Notes: generated from the letters alone by a model not told the origin. A stretch of DNA of 64,000 nt from Roseibium sediminicola (GCF_023156505.1 NZ_JALNMJ010000002.1:392392-456391); one strand, 5' to 3'; numbered from the stretch's first letter, positions 9,453-19,973 are shown. Made by a program: numbers and translations.

Positions 9453-9692
9453 TTACTTGAACAGTTTCTTCCAGATGAACAGGAACAGGATCGCCCCGAT
9501 AACGGCAATGATCAGCCGGTCGAGAATGCCGCCCGTGACGTTGAGATTGAGGATCGCGGCCAGTTCACCGCCAAGCAACGCGCCGACAAGACCAACGACA
9601 AGACTGCCGAGGAACCCGCCCCGGCTGTTGAGCACCCGGTGGGCAACGGCACCCGCGACAAGACCGATGATGATGGTGATGATCAGACCCAT
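9453..9692 (-). CDS. GlsB/YeaQ/YmgE family stress-associated membrane protein (copy 1)
   Basis: 79-residue inner-membrane protein with three hydrophobic segments: residues 1-20 (MGLIITIIIGLVAGAVAHRV), 29-48 (FLGSLVVGLVGALLGGELAA), and 58-76 (ILDRLIIAVIGAILFLFIW). The glycine-rich GLVGALLGG motif is the transglycosylase-associated/GlsB family hallmark. Related proteins are reported as general-stress or envelope-stress induced; the molecular role is not known. The strong Shine-Dalgarno (GGAG before the ATG) and the spacing to the small membrane ORF upstream and the thioesterase downstream suggest one transcript. Confidence 0.88.
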   Translation of the reverse strand: MGLIITIIIGLVAGAVAHRVLNSRGGFLGSLVVGLVGALLGGELAAILNLNVTGGILDRLIIAVIGAILFLFIWKKLFK

Positions 9693-9704
9693 CGCGGGGG
9701 CTCC

Positions 9705-9878
9705 TTATTTGAATTCCCTATATGCAGTATACCCACCGACCACTGCTATCGGAAAGGCTATGTAGGCACTCAGCGGCGCGGGCAGCAATACAAAAAAGAT
9801 TGCCGCCTGGACTATTAAGGCTATGGCACATATAGAGAATTTAACATCAGTTGATTGTTTTTTCAGCCAAGTAAGCAT
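9705..9878 (-). CDS. Probable 57-residue membrane protein between two GlsB-type genes
   Basis: Short frame starting ATG CTT ACT (9878) and ending TAA (9705), 12 bases before the first GlsB-type gene. The product begins MLTWLKKQSTDVKF and then shows two hydrophobic spans, ICAIALIVQAAIFFVLL (about residues 17-33) and YIAFPIAVVGGYTAY (39-53), with a positively charged N-terminus and the tail REFK. This fits a small inner-membrane protein with two transmembrane helices. The local DNA is AT-richer than its neighbours and the Shine-Dalgarno is weak. I do not recognise a family. Support is the sensible hydropathy and operon-like spacing only. Confidence 0.5.
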   Translation of the reverse strand: MLTWLKKQSTDVKFSICAIALIVQAAIFFVLLPAPLSAYIAFPIAVVGGYTAYREFK

Positions 9879-9903
9879 TCATACTTCAGCTTTTTCCGGT
9901 GGC

Positions 9904-10152
9904 CTAGGCGATCAGACGCGCCAGCAGAACAACGACAATCGCACCGATGGCGGCCACGACGATCTCGTTCACATACTGGTTGCCGAGATTGATGTTGATG
10001 CCGACGAGCTTGAACAAAAACCCGCCGACAAAGGCACCGACGAGACCGATGATCAGATAGCGGATCAACCCGCCACCGCCGACAACAACACTTGCAAGCC
10101 AGCCGGCGATGATGCCGATGGCCACCCAGATCAGAATTGCTTTCACATCCAT
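9904..10152 (-). CDS. GlsB/YeaQ/YmgE family stress-associated membrane protein (copy 2)
   Basis: 82-residue paralogue of the gene 212 bases downstream. Hydrophobic spans: residues 4-25 (AILIWVAIGIIAGWLASVVVGG), 31-50 (YLIIGLVGAFVGGFLFKLVG) and 63-81 (IVVAAIGAIVVVLLARLIA). It carries the family GLVGAFVGG motif. Start ATG at 10152 with GGAG/GAGCC-like Shine-Dalgarno in the preceding bases. Having two copies in a row suggests a duplicated stress-membrane module; identity between the copies is moderate, so the duplication is old. Confidence 0.87.
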   Translation of the reverse strand: MDVKAILIWVAIGIIAGWLASVVVGGGGLIRYLIIGLVGAFVGGFLFKLVGININLGNQYVNEIVVAAIGAIVVVLLARLIA

Positions 10153-10315
10153 ATCGAAAGGCTCCCTTTGACCGCTTGTGCAGACGGCTTCACGTTAACC
10201 TGTTCAGATGACGCGTCCAGCACCGAAGTGACAAAAATGCCTATGGGTTTCGGCGGTCCGTTTCACGTCCTGGGGCTGACTGACGGCATTGGGCAAAGCT
10301 TTGGCCAGTGAAGAC

Positions 10316-10343
10316 GGCCCCGCCCTTTTCAAAGGCCGGGGCC
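10316..10343 (-). terminator. Hairpin downstream of lpdA, probable terminator
   Basis: GGCCCCG (10316-10322) pairs with CGGGGCC (10337-10343), and the inner CCTTT/AAAGG extends the stem around a three-base loop. It lies 8 bases after the lpdA stop on the minus strand. There is no long T-run, so termination strength is uncertain. Confidence 0.55.
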
Positions 10344-10350
10344 TGTCCGG

Positions 10351-11799
10351 TCAGGCGTTCAGGACCTTGCCATAGGCGTCGAGCACCGATTCCTTCATCA
10401 TTTCCGACAGGGTCGGATGCGGGAAGATCGTGTGCATCAGCTCTTCTTCGGTCGTTTCCAGGTTCATGGCGACCACAAAGCCCTGGATCAGTTCGGTCAC
10501 TTCCGCGCCGCACATATGCGCGCCGAGCAGCTCACCGGACTTCTTGTCGAAAATGACCTTGATCATGCCGTTGTCTTCGCCGAGCGCGATGGCCTTGCCG
10601 TTGGCGTTGAACATGTAGCGGCCAACGCGGATCTCGCGGCCCTGTTCCTTCGCCTTGGCTTCCGTCAGGCCAACCGAGGCAACCTGGGGGTTGCAGTAGG
10701 TGCAGCCCGGGATCTTGCGGTGATCCATGGCATGAACGCCCGGCACACCGGCAATCTTCTCGATGCAGATCACGCCCTCGTGCTCGGCCTTGTGAGCCAG
10801 CATGGGCGGACCGGCGACGTCACCGATGGCGTAAAGGCCCGGCACGTTGGTGCGGCCGTAGTCGTCGATGACGACGCAGCCGCGGTCGGTTTTGACGCCG
10901 AGCGCTTCCAGGCCGATATTCTCGATATTGCCCTGAACGCCAACGGCGGAAATCAGGTGATCGGCCGTGATCTGCCTGACCTTGCCGTCCTTGGTCTCCA
11001 CATGGGCGGTGATCGAGTTCGCCGCCTTGTCGACCTTGGTCACCTTGGCTTCGGTGATGATCTTCAGGCCGCGTTTTTCCAGCGCCTTGCGGGCGAATTT
11101 GGAGATTTCCTCGTCCTCGACCGGCATCACATTGGCCATCAGTTCGACAACGGTGACGTCGACGCCCATGGAGCGGTAGAAGGAGGCGAATTCGATGCCG
11201 ATGGCACCGGAGCCCATGACGACCAGCGACTTCGGCATCTTGGCCGGTTTCATCGCCTCGAAATAGGTCCAGATCAGCTTGCCGTCCGGCTCGATGCCGG
11301 GAAGCGCACGCGGGCGGGCGCCGGTCGCGACGATGATGTGCTTGGCGGTGTAGGTGCCCTCGCCCTTGACGCCCTTGGGAACGGGATGCTGCGGCTCGAC
11401 CACCGGCTTGGTGGACTTGCCGACGGAAATCTCGCCCGGCTTGGTCAGCTTGGCTTCGCCCCAGATGACATCGATCTTGTTCTTCTTCATCAGGAAGCCG
11501 ACGCCGCCATTCAGCCGCGCGGAGACGCCGCGCGAGCGGGCGACGACGTCCTTGACGTCGGCCTTCATGGTGCCTTCCAGCGTCAGGCCGAAGCTCTTGG
11601 CGTGGTTGGCGTGGTCGAAGATTTCAGCAGAGCGCAGCAGCGCCTTGGTCGGAATGCAGCCCCAGTTGAGGCAGATGCCGCCAAGATGTTCGCGTTCGAC
11701 AATGGCAGTCTTGAAGCCCAGCTGGGCGGAGCGGATCGCGGTGACGTAACCGCCCGGCCCCGAGCCGATGATGATCACGTCATAATTGGTGTCAGCCAT
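10351..11799 (-). CDS. lpdA: Dihydrolipoyl dehydrogenase (E3 of pyruvate dehydrogenase)
   Basis: FAD- and NAD-dependent E3 that reoxidises dihydrolipoamide. The 482-residue protein shows the FAD Rossmann motif IIIGSGPGGYVTAI near residue 9 and the redox disulfide GGICLNWGC (C43, C48). The NAD-binding motif VVMGSGAIGIEFAS and the C-terminal catalytic HPHPTLSE follow. An in-frame upstream ATG at 11826 would add nine residues; the one at 11799 has a GGGGAA Shine-Dalgarno 7 bases away and matches family N-termini. It is the last gene of pdhA-pdhB-pdhC-lpdA. A short insertion around residues 125-150 (between TKPVVEPQHPVPK) is typical of the alphaproteobacterial PDH E3 variant. Confidence 0.96.
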   Translation of the reverse strand: MADTNYDVIIIGSGPGGYVTAIRSAQLGFKTAIVEREHLGGICLNWGCIPTKALLRSAEIFDHANHAKSFGLTLEGTMKADVKDVVARSRGVSARLNGGVGFLMKKNKIDVIWGEAKLTKPGEISVGKSTKPVVEPQHPVPKGVKGEGTYTAKHIIVATGARPRALPGIEPDGKLIWTYFEAMKPAKMPKSLVVMGSGAIGIEFASFYRSMGVDVTVVELMANVMPVEDEEISKFARKALEKRGLKIITEAKVTKVDKAANSITAHVETKDGKVRQITADHLISAVGVQGNIENIGLEALGVKTDRGCVVIDDYGRTNVPGLYAIGDVAGPPMLAHKAEHEGVICIEKIAGVPGVHAMDHRKIPGCTYCNPQVASVGLTEAKAKEQGREIRVGRYMFNANGKAIALGEDNGMIKVIFDKKSGELLGAHMCGAEVTELIQGFVVAMNLETTEEELMHTIFPHPTLSEMMKESVLDAYGKVLNA

Positions 11800-11869
11800 G
11801 GTGTTTTCCCCGGCGCAATTGGTCATCGTGAAAACGGCGCGGCGTTGCCGCCGCGCCGGAGAGCCTGGA

Positions 11870-13210
11870 TCAGACCAGCATGCTCATCGGATTTTCGATG
11901 TAGCCCTTGAAGGCGGCCAGAAGCTCCGCGCCGAGCGCTCCGTCCACGCAGCGATGGTCGGTGGACAGCGTCACGGACATGACGGTGGCCACAGCCAATT
12001 CGCCGTCCTTGACCACCGGGCGCTTCTCGCCGGCGCCGACGGCCAGGATGGTCGCGTGCGGCGGGTTGACGACCGCGGAGAAGTTCTTCACGCCCATCAT
12101 GCCCATGTTGGACACCGCCGTGGTGCCGCCCTGGTACTCCTCGGGCTTCAGCTTCCGCTCCTTGGCACGCTTGCCGAGATCCTTCATCTGGTTGGAAATC
12201 ACCGACAAAGGCTTTTCTTCCGCGCTGCGGATGATCGGCGTGATCAGCCCGCCCGGAATGGACACCGCGACACCGACATCGGCATGCTTGTGCATGACCA
12301 TATTGTCGTCGGTCCAGGAGACGTTGGCATCCGGTACATCACGCAGCGCCAGGGCCAGAGCCTTGATGGTCATGTCATTGACCGACAGCTTGTAGGCCGG
12401 CTTGCCGTCCTTGTCCTTGGCGGCCGCATCGTTGAGCTGGGCGCGGAGTGCCAGCAGGGCATCCAGCTCCACATCCACGGAGACATAGAAATGCGGAATG
12501 GTCTGCTTGGATTCCGTCAGGCGCTTGGCGATGGTTTTGCGCATGCCGTCATGCGGCACGAGCTCGTAGCTGTCCTTGTCGAACAGCTTCAGCACCTGAT
12601 CCGCGGACGGACCTGCAACCGGAGCAGCAGCTGCTGCTGCCTTCGGAGCCTCGGCAGCGGCCGGAGCTGCCTTGCCGGTGCCGGCTTCCAGAGCCGCCTC
12701 GATGTCACGCTTGACGATCCGGCCGTGCGGGCCGGAGCCTTTCAGCGCTTTCAGGTCAAGACCGTTGAGCTGCGCCAGACGACGCGCGAGAGGAGAGGAA
12801 AAAATGCGGCCGCCATCGGCCGCCTTCGGCGCCGGCACCGGATCGGTTGCCGCCCTGGCGCCGACCTCGATCGCCGACGAGCTGTCCGGCACGGCCGGAG
12901 CGGCGTCGCCGCCGGACGGTGCCGGGGCAGCTCCGCCGCCGGAGGTGTCGATGGCGCTGGCATCTTCGCCGTCTTCCAGGAGGACGGCGATCAGCGCATT
13001 GACCTTGACGCCTTCGGTGCCGGCCGCCACGACGATCTTGCCGACCTTGCCCTCGTCGACGGCTTCCACTTCCATGGTCGCCTTGTCGGTTTCGATTTCC
13101 GCGATGACGTCACCGGCGGAAACCTGATCGCCTTCCTTGACCAGCCACTTGGCCAGGTTGCCCTCCTCCATCGTCGGAGAAAGGGCCGGCATGGTGATAT
13201 TGATTGGCAT
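11870..13210 (-). CDS. pdhC: Pyruvate dehydrogenase E2, dihydrolipoamide acetyltransferase
   Basis: Core acetyltransferase of the PDH complex. The 446-residue protein has an N-terminal lipoyl domain (residues 1-80) with the lipoylation site [13 protein letters not shown], an Ala/Pro-rich linker, and a peripheral-subunit-binding domain ([15 protein letters not shown]). A second Ala-rich linker leads to the catalytic domain ending with [14 protein letters not shown], where the His and Asp are the acetyltransfer residues. It opens with [17 protein letters not shown], nearly the same as the lipoyl domain on E1 beta upstream. The ORF can be extended upstream into pdhB, but 13210 is the family start. 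Confidence 0.96.
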   Translation of the reverse strand: MPINITMPALSPTMEEGNLAKWLVKEGDQVSAGDVIAEIETDKATMEVEAVDEGKVGKIVVAAGTEGVKVNALIAVLLEDGEDASAIDTSGGGAAPAPSGGDAAPAVPDSSSAIEVGARAATDPVPAPKAADGGRIFSSPLARRLAQLNGLDLKALKGSGPHGRIVKRDIEAALEAGTGKAAPAAAEAPKAAAAAAPVAGPSADQVLKLFDKDSYELVPHDGMRKTIAKRLTESKQTIPHFYVSVDVELDALLALRAQLNDAAAKDKDGKPAYKLSVNDMTIKALALALRDVPDANVSWTDDNMVMHKHADVGVAVSIPGGLITPIIRSAEEKPLSVISNQMKDLGKRAKERKLKPEEYQGGTTAVSNMGMMGVKNFSAVVNPPHATILAVGAGEKRPVVKDGELAVATVMSVTLSTDHRCVDGALGAELLAAFKGYIENPMSMLV

Positions 13211-13226
13211 GTCCGTGTCCCTCGCC

Positions 13227-14621
<1,395 letters not shown>

Positions 14622-14635
14622 AATTATCCCCGGCG

Positions 14636-15685
14636 TTAGAGCAGAATGTCGGTGTAGAGTTCGGACGCATCCGGCTCCGGATCGGTCTGAGCGAATTCGG
14701 CAGCTTCGGCGACCCTGGCGCGCACATCCTTGTCGATGGCCTTCAGGTCGTCTTCCGTTGCCCAATTCTTTTCCAGAAGCCGCACGCGGACTTGCTCGAT
14801 CGGGTCGTGTTCGGTGCGCATCTTCTGCACTTCGTCCTTGGAGCGGTATTTCGCCGGATCGGACATGGAATGACCACGATAGCGGTAGGTGCTCATTTCA
14901 AGGATATAGGGCCCCTTGCCATCCCGGCACCATTGCAGCGCTTCCGCGGAAGCGGCCATGACAGCGCGCACATCCATGCCGTCGACCTGCTTGCCCGGAA
15001 TGTTGAAGGAGGCACCGCGCTGCGACAGGTCCGTCGTGGCGGAGGCTCGGGCGACGCTGGTGCCCATGCCGTACTTGTTGTTCTCGACAACATAGACGAC
15101 CGGCAACTTCCAAAGTTCGGCCATGTTGAAGCTCTCGTAGACCTGGCCCTGGTTGGACGCGCCATCGCCGAAGAAGGCCATAGCGACATTGCCGTTCTCA
15201 CGGTACTTGTTGGCGAAGCCGAGGCCGGTTCCAAGGGACACCTGGGCGCCGACGATGCCGTGGCCGCCATAGAAGTGCTTTTCCTTGGAGAACATATGCA
15301 TGGAGCCGCCCTTGCCTTTCGACAGGCCGCCGCGGCGGCCGGTCAGCTCGGCCATGACGCCTTTCGGATCGAGATCCATGGCCAGCATGTGGCCGTGATC
15401 GCGATAGCCGGTGATCATCTGATCGCCGTCCTTTTTGGCCATCTGCATACCGACGACGACAGCTTCCTGCCCGATATACAAATGACAAAAACCGCCGATG
15501 AGGCCCATGCCGTACAATTGCCCGGCTTTTTCCTCAAATCGGCGGATCAGAAGCATTTCACGATAGGCGTGGAGTTCCTGGTCCTTGTCGAACTCGGCGA
15601 TCGCAGGCTTCGCCTTTTTGGCGGTGCTGCGGGTCCGGCTTGAGCTCTTAGAGCTCGCGGAAGTGGTCTTTGATGCTGTGGCCAT
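14636..15685 (-). CDS. pdhA: Pyruvate dehydrogenase E1 alpha
   Basis: Thiamine-diphosphate-dependent E1 alpha, which decarboxylates pyruvate and reductively acetylates the lipoyl groups. The 349-residue product begins with a basic Ser/Thr/Lys-rich stretch (residues 1-27) and then the conserved [17 protein letters not shown]. The TPP motif [19 protein letters not shown] with downstream [11 protein letters not shown] is present, as is the phosphorylation-loop-equivalent [17 protein letters not shown]. It is the first gene of the PDH operon; a 174-base leader separates it from ftsB. Confidence 0.97.
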   Translation of the reverse strand: MATASKTTSASSKSSSRTRSTAKKAKPAIAEFDKDQELHAYREMLLIRRFEEKAGQLYGMGLIGGFCHLYIGQEAVVVGMQMAKKDGDQMITGYRDHGHMLAMDLDPKGVMAELTGRRGGLSKGKGGSMHMFSKEKHFYGGHGIVGAQVSLGTGLGFANKYRENGNVAMAFFGDGASNQGQVYESFNMAELWKLPVVYVVENNKYGMGTSVARASATTDLSQRGASFNIPGKQVDGMDVRAVMAASAEALQWCRDGKGPYILEMSTYRYRGHSMSDPAKYRSKDEVQKMRTEHDPIEQVRVRLLEKNWATEDDLKAIDKDVRARVAEAAEFAQTDPEPDASELYTDILL

Positions 15686-15859
15686 AACCCTCTTCTCGGC
15701 GTGACGTTTCCCCTAAGACAGGTAGGAGCAACTTATCCTGTTGCCGCTGTCAATCCAATCCATCAATCTCGCACTGCGAAAGAACAACAAGTTCCTGCAG
15801 GGAAACGTGAATTTAGATTTTAACTGGATTTTTGTTAAGTAGAAAGAATAAACCGAAAT

Positions 15860-16201
15860 TCAGTTCATGCTGTAACGGTGTCCGGGACGCAGCACGACCA
15901 GCTCATCCGGATGCACCAGATTGAGATTGAGCCGGGCTCTCTCGTCCAGCATGTCCGGATCGAGGCTCTCCGGACGGAGCAGGCTGACCTTTGCGACGAG
16001 CTCCTGACGCTCGGCTGTGAGTTCACCAAGTTCGGCTTCCAGTTCGGAGACCTGTCGCTCAATCATGGCACGCCCGACCATGCCCAGTTCGCCGCTCATC
16101 GCATGAAAGCCGAAATAGCCAAGCGCCGCAATGGCGATGACGGGCGTGATCAGGCGGCGAAGAAAGGACTGTTTTCTTTGACGGGTGGCTGCTCGGGGCA
16201 C
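15860..16201 (-). CDS. FtsB/DivIC-like septum formation initiator protein
   Basis: Small bitopic divisome protein. From a GTG at 16201 (preceded by AAGG 8 bases upstream) the product is 113 residues: a basic cytoplasmic N-terminus (RAATRQRKQSFLRR), one transmembrane helix (about residues 20-37, LITPVIAIAALGYFGFHA), and a periplasmic coiled coil (residues 45-80, IERQVSELEAELGELTAER). The tail LDPDMLDERARLNLNLVHPDE is the DivIC/FtsB signature. The frame stays open upstream to 16993 but overlaps the divergent pcm-like gene and is not protein-like there. Gene order ftsB then pdhA is common in rhizobia. Symbol left blank because rhizobial copies are named inconsistently. Confidence 0.86.
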   Translation of the reverse strand: MPRAATRQRKQSFLRRLITPVIAIAALGYFGFHAMSGELGMVGRAMIERQVSELEAELGELTAERQELVAKVSLLRPESLDPDMLDERARLNLNLVHPDELVVLRPGHRYSMN

Positions 16202-16324
16202 TCTTTGGACCTTAACGCTATACTCTGGTCTCTTGGTTCCAACACTATGCGGTTTTAGGTTTAATAGAATCTTGAGACAGCCGGTCAAATGCACGGTAAA
16301 TGTGTATCGGCGGGGAGAGTAGCC

Positions 16325-16987
16325 ATGGACCCGTTTGCCGCCGAGCGCGAAGCAATGGTCGAGATCCAATTGCGCCGGCGCGGTATCCATGACGACCGCG
16401 TTCTGGCCGCCATGGCAAAGGTGCCGCGCCATCTCTTTGTGCCGGAGAACCACAGACACAACGCCTATTGGGACGGCCCGCTGCCGATCGGCTCCGGCCA
16501 GACCATCTCCCAGCCCTATGTCGTTGCACTGACGTGCGAATTGCTTGAGATCAAGCCAGAAGACAACGTCCTCGACATCGGCGCAGGTTCCGGTTATGCA
16601 GCTGCGGTTCTCGCCGAACTCGCCGCCAGGGTCGTCAGTATAGAGCGGTTGCCGGAGCTTACAGATCTGGCACGGAGCAATCTTGAAGCCGCCGGCTACG
16701 GAAACGTGGAAGTCCTGTGCGCGGACGGCACTTTGGGATGTCCGGACAAGGCCCCGTTTGATGCCATCGCCGTTGCCGCCGGAGCACCGGCCGTTCCCGC
16801 CTCTCTCAAACAGCAACTGAAGGTAGGGGGTCGCCTGGTGATCCCGGTCGGCACATCCAAGCGCTTGCAGGACCTTGTCCGGGTGCGCCGGGTCTCGGAA
16901 CAAGAGTTCAAAACAGAGGACTTCGGCGGCGTCGCCTATGTGCCGCTGGTGGGTGCGGAAGGATGGTCGGAGGGGGACACCAACTGA
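16325..16987 (+). CDS. Protein-L-isoaspartate O-methyltransferase family protein (copy 1)
   Basis: SAM-dependent methyltransferase that repairs or labels isoaspartyl residues. The 220-residue protein has the Pcm N-terminal block LAAMAKVPRHLFVPE, the substrate motif GPLPIGSGQTISQPYVVAL, SAM motif I VLDIGAGSGYAAAVLAEL, and post-motif LKVGGRLVIPVG plus VPLVGAEGW. The start at 16325 has GGGGAGAG in front, whereas the upstream ATG at 16289 is in the promoter region. It is divergent from ftsB. A second Pcm lies beside surE (35535-36227) and has the classical context. Both have intact motif I. Confidence 0.9.
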   Translation: MDPFAAEREAMVEIQLRRRGIHDDRVLAAMAKVPRHLFVPENHRHNAYWDGPLPIGSGQTISQPYVVALTCELLEIKPEDNVLDIGAGSGYAAAVLAELAARVVSIERLPELTDLARSNLEAAGYGNVEVLCADGTLGCPDKAPFDAIAVAAGAPAVPASLKQQLKVGGRLVIPVGTSKRLQDLVRVRRVSEQEFKTEDFGGVAYVPLVGAEGWSEGDTN

Positions 16988-16999
16988 CGGCAAAACCCG

Positions 17000-17299
17000 T
17001 CATCCAAAGGGCTGGTCCTGGAAATAGGTAGCCGGAAACCATATGCCCCGGAAGATTGTGGGTTTCATATTCGGGACGACATGACCTTGATCCAGGTCTG
17101 GTATCTGTATGTTCTTCCGGATTTCAGCAGGTTCCGGCATCGGCCTGCTCCGAAACGGCCCGCATTTCAAGATCCGCATCGCATCATCTATATCTTCAGC
17201 CGTGACGCCAATCCCCAAGCGACAATCAGAAGGAATCGCTTCCCAGTCCGAAGGGTCAAACGCAAACCAGAACGTCGACAGAAGTGAATTTTTCAGCAT
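17000..17299 (-). CDS. Small conserved hypothetical protein (GIWFP motif)
   Basis: Predicted 99-residue protein with a characteristic N-terminus (STFWFAFDPSD), a central GIGVTAEDIDDAMRIL and the C-terminal motif DLDQGHVVPNMKPTIFRGIWFP. I believe this (GVTA ... HVxPNM ... GIWFP) belongs to a small bacterial family of unknown function, but this is memory, not a search. No signal peptide or membrane span. The frame continues upstream to a GTG at 17371 without an obvious Shine-Dalgarno; the ATG at 17299 is chosen because it begins just before the conserved block. It is convergent with the pcm-like gene (stop codons 12 bases apart). Confidence 0.62.
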   Translation of the reverse strand: MLKNSLLSTFWFAFDPSDWEAIPSDCRLGIGVTAEDIDDAMRILKCGPFRSRPMPEPAEIRKNIQIPDLDQGHVVPNMKPTIFRGIWFPATYFQDQPFG

Positions 17300-17430
17300 T
17301 GAGTGCCATCGCCCAATGAGATTCAGAGCTTCGATTGTGGAACTTGTCCCATTGTCGAGACTTGAAGGCACGAGCGAATGCGAGCCGGAGCCAATGTCTG
17401 GCTCTGCCCAGTCATCAGCCCCTTGCCCGA

Positions 17431-17459
17431 TCCCGGGTGTCGCTGTGCGACGCCCGGGA
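17431..17459. terminator. 13-bp stem hairpin downstream of the L,D-transpeptidase gene
   Basis: TCCCGGGTGTCGC (17431-17443) pairs with GCGACGCCCGGGA (17447-17459) around a three-base loop, with one G-T pair. It lies about 40 bases after the transpeptidase stop (minus strand). No T-run follows, so it may be a palindromic repeat rather than a terminator. Confidence 0.45.
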
Positions 17460-17500
17460 AAACGGGTTTCAAGACTGGCCGGCGTTTCCGCTCAACCTTG

Positions 17501-19492
17501 TCAGGACGTCCTGGCCTTGGCCCGTACCGCTTCGGTTTTTTCCAGCGCCTGCAGCAGGTACCGGTCGCGGTCATAAACGTCGGAATAGAACGCCACCGTC
17601 CCATCCAGATCCGGCCAGGCGGTGAAATAGGAGACATAGACCGGAATGTCACCGGACACTTGTTCCTGCTCGTTCTGCCCCTGTGCGATGCGCGAGGTCA
17701 CATAGTCTTTCGACTTGCCGAGCACCGCGGCGGCCATGGCTTTCGGGTCATGCAGACGGATACAGCCGTGGCTGAAGGCGCGCATGTCCTTCTTGAAGAG
17801 ATTCTTCGCCGGTGTGTCGTGCATGTAGATGTGGTGCTTGTTCGGGAACAGAATCTTGACTTCGCCAAGCGCGTTCGACTGGCCCGGATATTGACGCACA
17901 TTGATGGTCTGCTGCTTGGAGGCAACCGCGTACCAGTTGACGGAGGCGGAAGAGACCTTCCGGCCACCGGCGGTTGACACCTCATAGCCTGCCCGATCCA
18001 GATAGCTCGGATCGTTGGCAAGTTTCGGCAGCATCTCGTTGACGATGATCGAATAGGGCACACCCCAGTAGGGATTGTATTCAACAATCTCGATCTTGTC
18101 GTAGAAGAAATTGGTCTGGTTCGACTTCTTGCCGACCACGACGCGCATTTGCAGCGGCACTTCATCCGGTGCGAAATAGGTCGCGGTGAAGGCGGCCTGG
18201 TTGATAAAGACCTTGCGCTCACCGAGCACCTCGGGAAGCCAGCGGCTGCGCTCCATCGCCAGTTCGACCTTGGCGATCTTTGCAGCATTGGTCTCACCGA
18301 CCATGGCGTTGATGGTGTTCTTGCCGACAATCCCGTCCGGCGTCAGCTTGGCTTCCTTCTGGAACGCCTTGACCAGGGCCACCAGCTCCGGCGTGTAGAT
18401 TTCGCCATCGTCGTAGGCTTCGAGCGTTTCCGCATGAGCCGATTTCAGTTCCTCGGAGCCGTTCTTGGCGACCGCCGCGACGACGTTCTTCATCTCGGGG
18501 CTGGATTTGCCGGGCTTCAGGAAGGTCCCCGGCGCAATGACGACCTGGTCAGCCTCTTGGTCTTCGGCCTTGAGACGTGCCAGTTCGGCGCTCAGCTTCT
18601 TGAAATGGTCGTTCTGCGGCTGTTGGGCGGCCAACTCGGCGGCGGCATCGTCGCTGCCGTTGAGCTCCTCCAGCGCAGCAACGAGATCCACTTCGTGGCG
18701 CGGCAGGTCGTGGTATTGAGAAATGCGGTTCGGATCGACCCGGCCCCGCTTGGCGTCAAGAACGTAGGTAAGCGCGGCTGCGCTGAGTTCCATCTCAAAA
18801 CGCATCAGGGCCGCATCGCGCTCTGCCCCTTCCAGACCGGCTGTGGCCGGCAGGACAACGAAATAGTCGTCCGGGTTCAGCGCATAGACAGCCGCATTGG
18901 CCAGCTCACGGCGCAACTGCGCGGCCTTCACCGTTGCCTTGCCGTCGTCCAGCCAGAGAAAGTCCGGATGTTCACGGTAAAAGGCAATCAGGGCCTCGCC
19001 AACTTCGGGCAGCACGGTCAGGGACATGCCCTTGAGCGCCGGGCGGGCTTCGTCAAAGGCGGTCAGAACGACGGGCGTTTCCGGCGCCGTATCTGCCTGC
19101 GTGGCAGGCACATCAGTGTCCGCGCTTTCTAGGGCCGCGCCGGGCTGAACCTCGGCGGTTTTCTTTTCCGACAACTCTTCGAGGGAAACCCGTTTCCAGG
19201 AATCCGGCGAATAGTTCAGATAGCGCGGTGCGGACACCTTGACCTTGCTAGCCTGCTGCCGCAGCTCTTCCTGGCGCAGGCGTTCCTGGTCACGGCGCTG
19301 CTGCTCGGGATTGAACAGACGCTGCAAGAAATTCTGGGCGCTGGCCTGATCAACCGTCACGGCACTGAAGCCGGTTGCAATCACCGAAGCCATCAAGCCG
19401 GCCTTGAGCGATTTCCCGAGGAACGACCCAGTCCGTTTGGTCAGCACGTGACCCCGGTTCCGTCCGCGGTGTTTGACGTCATTTACTCGCAT
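17501..19492 (-). CDS. Periplasmic L,D-transpeptidase (YkuD domain, large form)
   Basis: Peptidoglycan L,D-transpeptidase that makes 3-3 or lipoprotein crosslinks. The 663-residue protein has a basic N-terminus, then a signal peptide (about residues 25-52, ending QASAQ), and a polar linker. A transpeptidase-associated N-terminal domain covers about residues 130-300, then a peptidoglycan-binding helix bundle (ELVALVKAFQKEAKLTPDGIVG). The YkuD catalytic domain has the active-site motif HGCIRLHDP with C577. This is the YcbB-like architecture. The upstream in-frame start at 19639 adds residues with no signal character, so 19492 is preferred. Confidence 0.88.
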   Translation of the reverse strand: MRVNDVKHRGRNRGHVLTKRTGSFLGKSLKAGLMASVIATGFSAVTVDQASAQNFLQRLFNPEQQRRDQERLRQEELRQQASKVKVSAPRYLNYSPDSWKRVSLEELSEKKTAEVQPGAALESADTDVPATQADTAPETPVVLTAFDEARPALKGMSLTVLPEVGEALIAFYREHPDFLWLDDGKATVKAAQLRRELANAAVYALNPDDYFVVLPATAGLEGAERDAALMRFEMELSAAALTYVLDAKRGRVDPNRISQYHDLPRHEVDLVAALEELNGSDDAAAELAAQQPQNDHFKKLSAELARLKAEDQEADQVVIAPGTFLKPGKSSPEMKNVVAAVAKNGSEELKSAHAETLEAYDDGEIYTPELVALVKAFQKEAKLTPDGIVGKNTINAMVGETNAAKIAKVELAMERSRWLPEVLGERKVFINQAAFTATYFAPDEVPLQMRVVVGKKSNQTNFFYDKIEIVEYNPYWGVPYSIIVNEMLPKLANDPSYLDRAGYEVSTAGGRKVSSASVNWYAVASKQQTINVRQYPGQSNALGEVKILFPNKHHIYMHDTPAKNLFKKDMRAFSHGCIRLHDPKAMAAAVLGKSKDYVTSRIAQGQNEQEQVSGDIPVYVSYFTAWPDLDGTVAFYSDVYDRDRYLLQALEKTEAVRAKARTS

Positions 19493-19973
19493 TGTCTCAA
19501 CCCGAAATGTGTTAATGTGCCAGTACCGGTCAAGGTGCCCAGAATGACCGGTCAGAATCGTTCCCTGCCAGGAAAGCTGCGCCCGGTTAGCCGGACAATG
19601 TGTCAAGCCAGTGCCGGCCGCGCAATTTCCCAGACGCATTCATGTCTGAAACCACGCCAGCTTCCTGCTTGCAACCGGTTAATACTATAACAGGCCTCAT
19701 CAGTCGGTTAAGGCAAACTGTCTTGCACAGGTTTTGAATTCACTTCGGTGTGACGTTAATGCCGCGTCCGCACATCTTTCGGGAACGGTCCAAGGTTTAA
19801 TTCCACCCTGAATTGCAGGAACGCGCGTTAGAAGGAAAATCGGTGACTGCAACACCGCGCAAAAGCCTCGTCAGGAATGACAATCCGCCTCACCGTGACG
19901 AGGATCACTTCTCCCGGGACCAGGTCCGGTAAGCTGAAACTCACAAGAATGTGAAGGCCTGCCGGAGTTCGAA
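19493..19973. other. 481-base divergent intergenic region
   Basis: No convincing gene. It separates the minus-strand transpeptidase from the plus-strand HExxH protein. Near its right end is a perfect 8-bp hairpin, CCTCGTCA (19866-19873) with TGACGAGG (19896-19903), which could lie in the 5' leader of the downstream gene. Confidence 0.5.
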
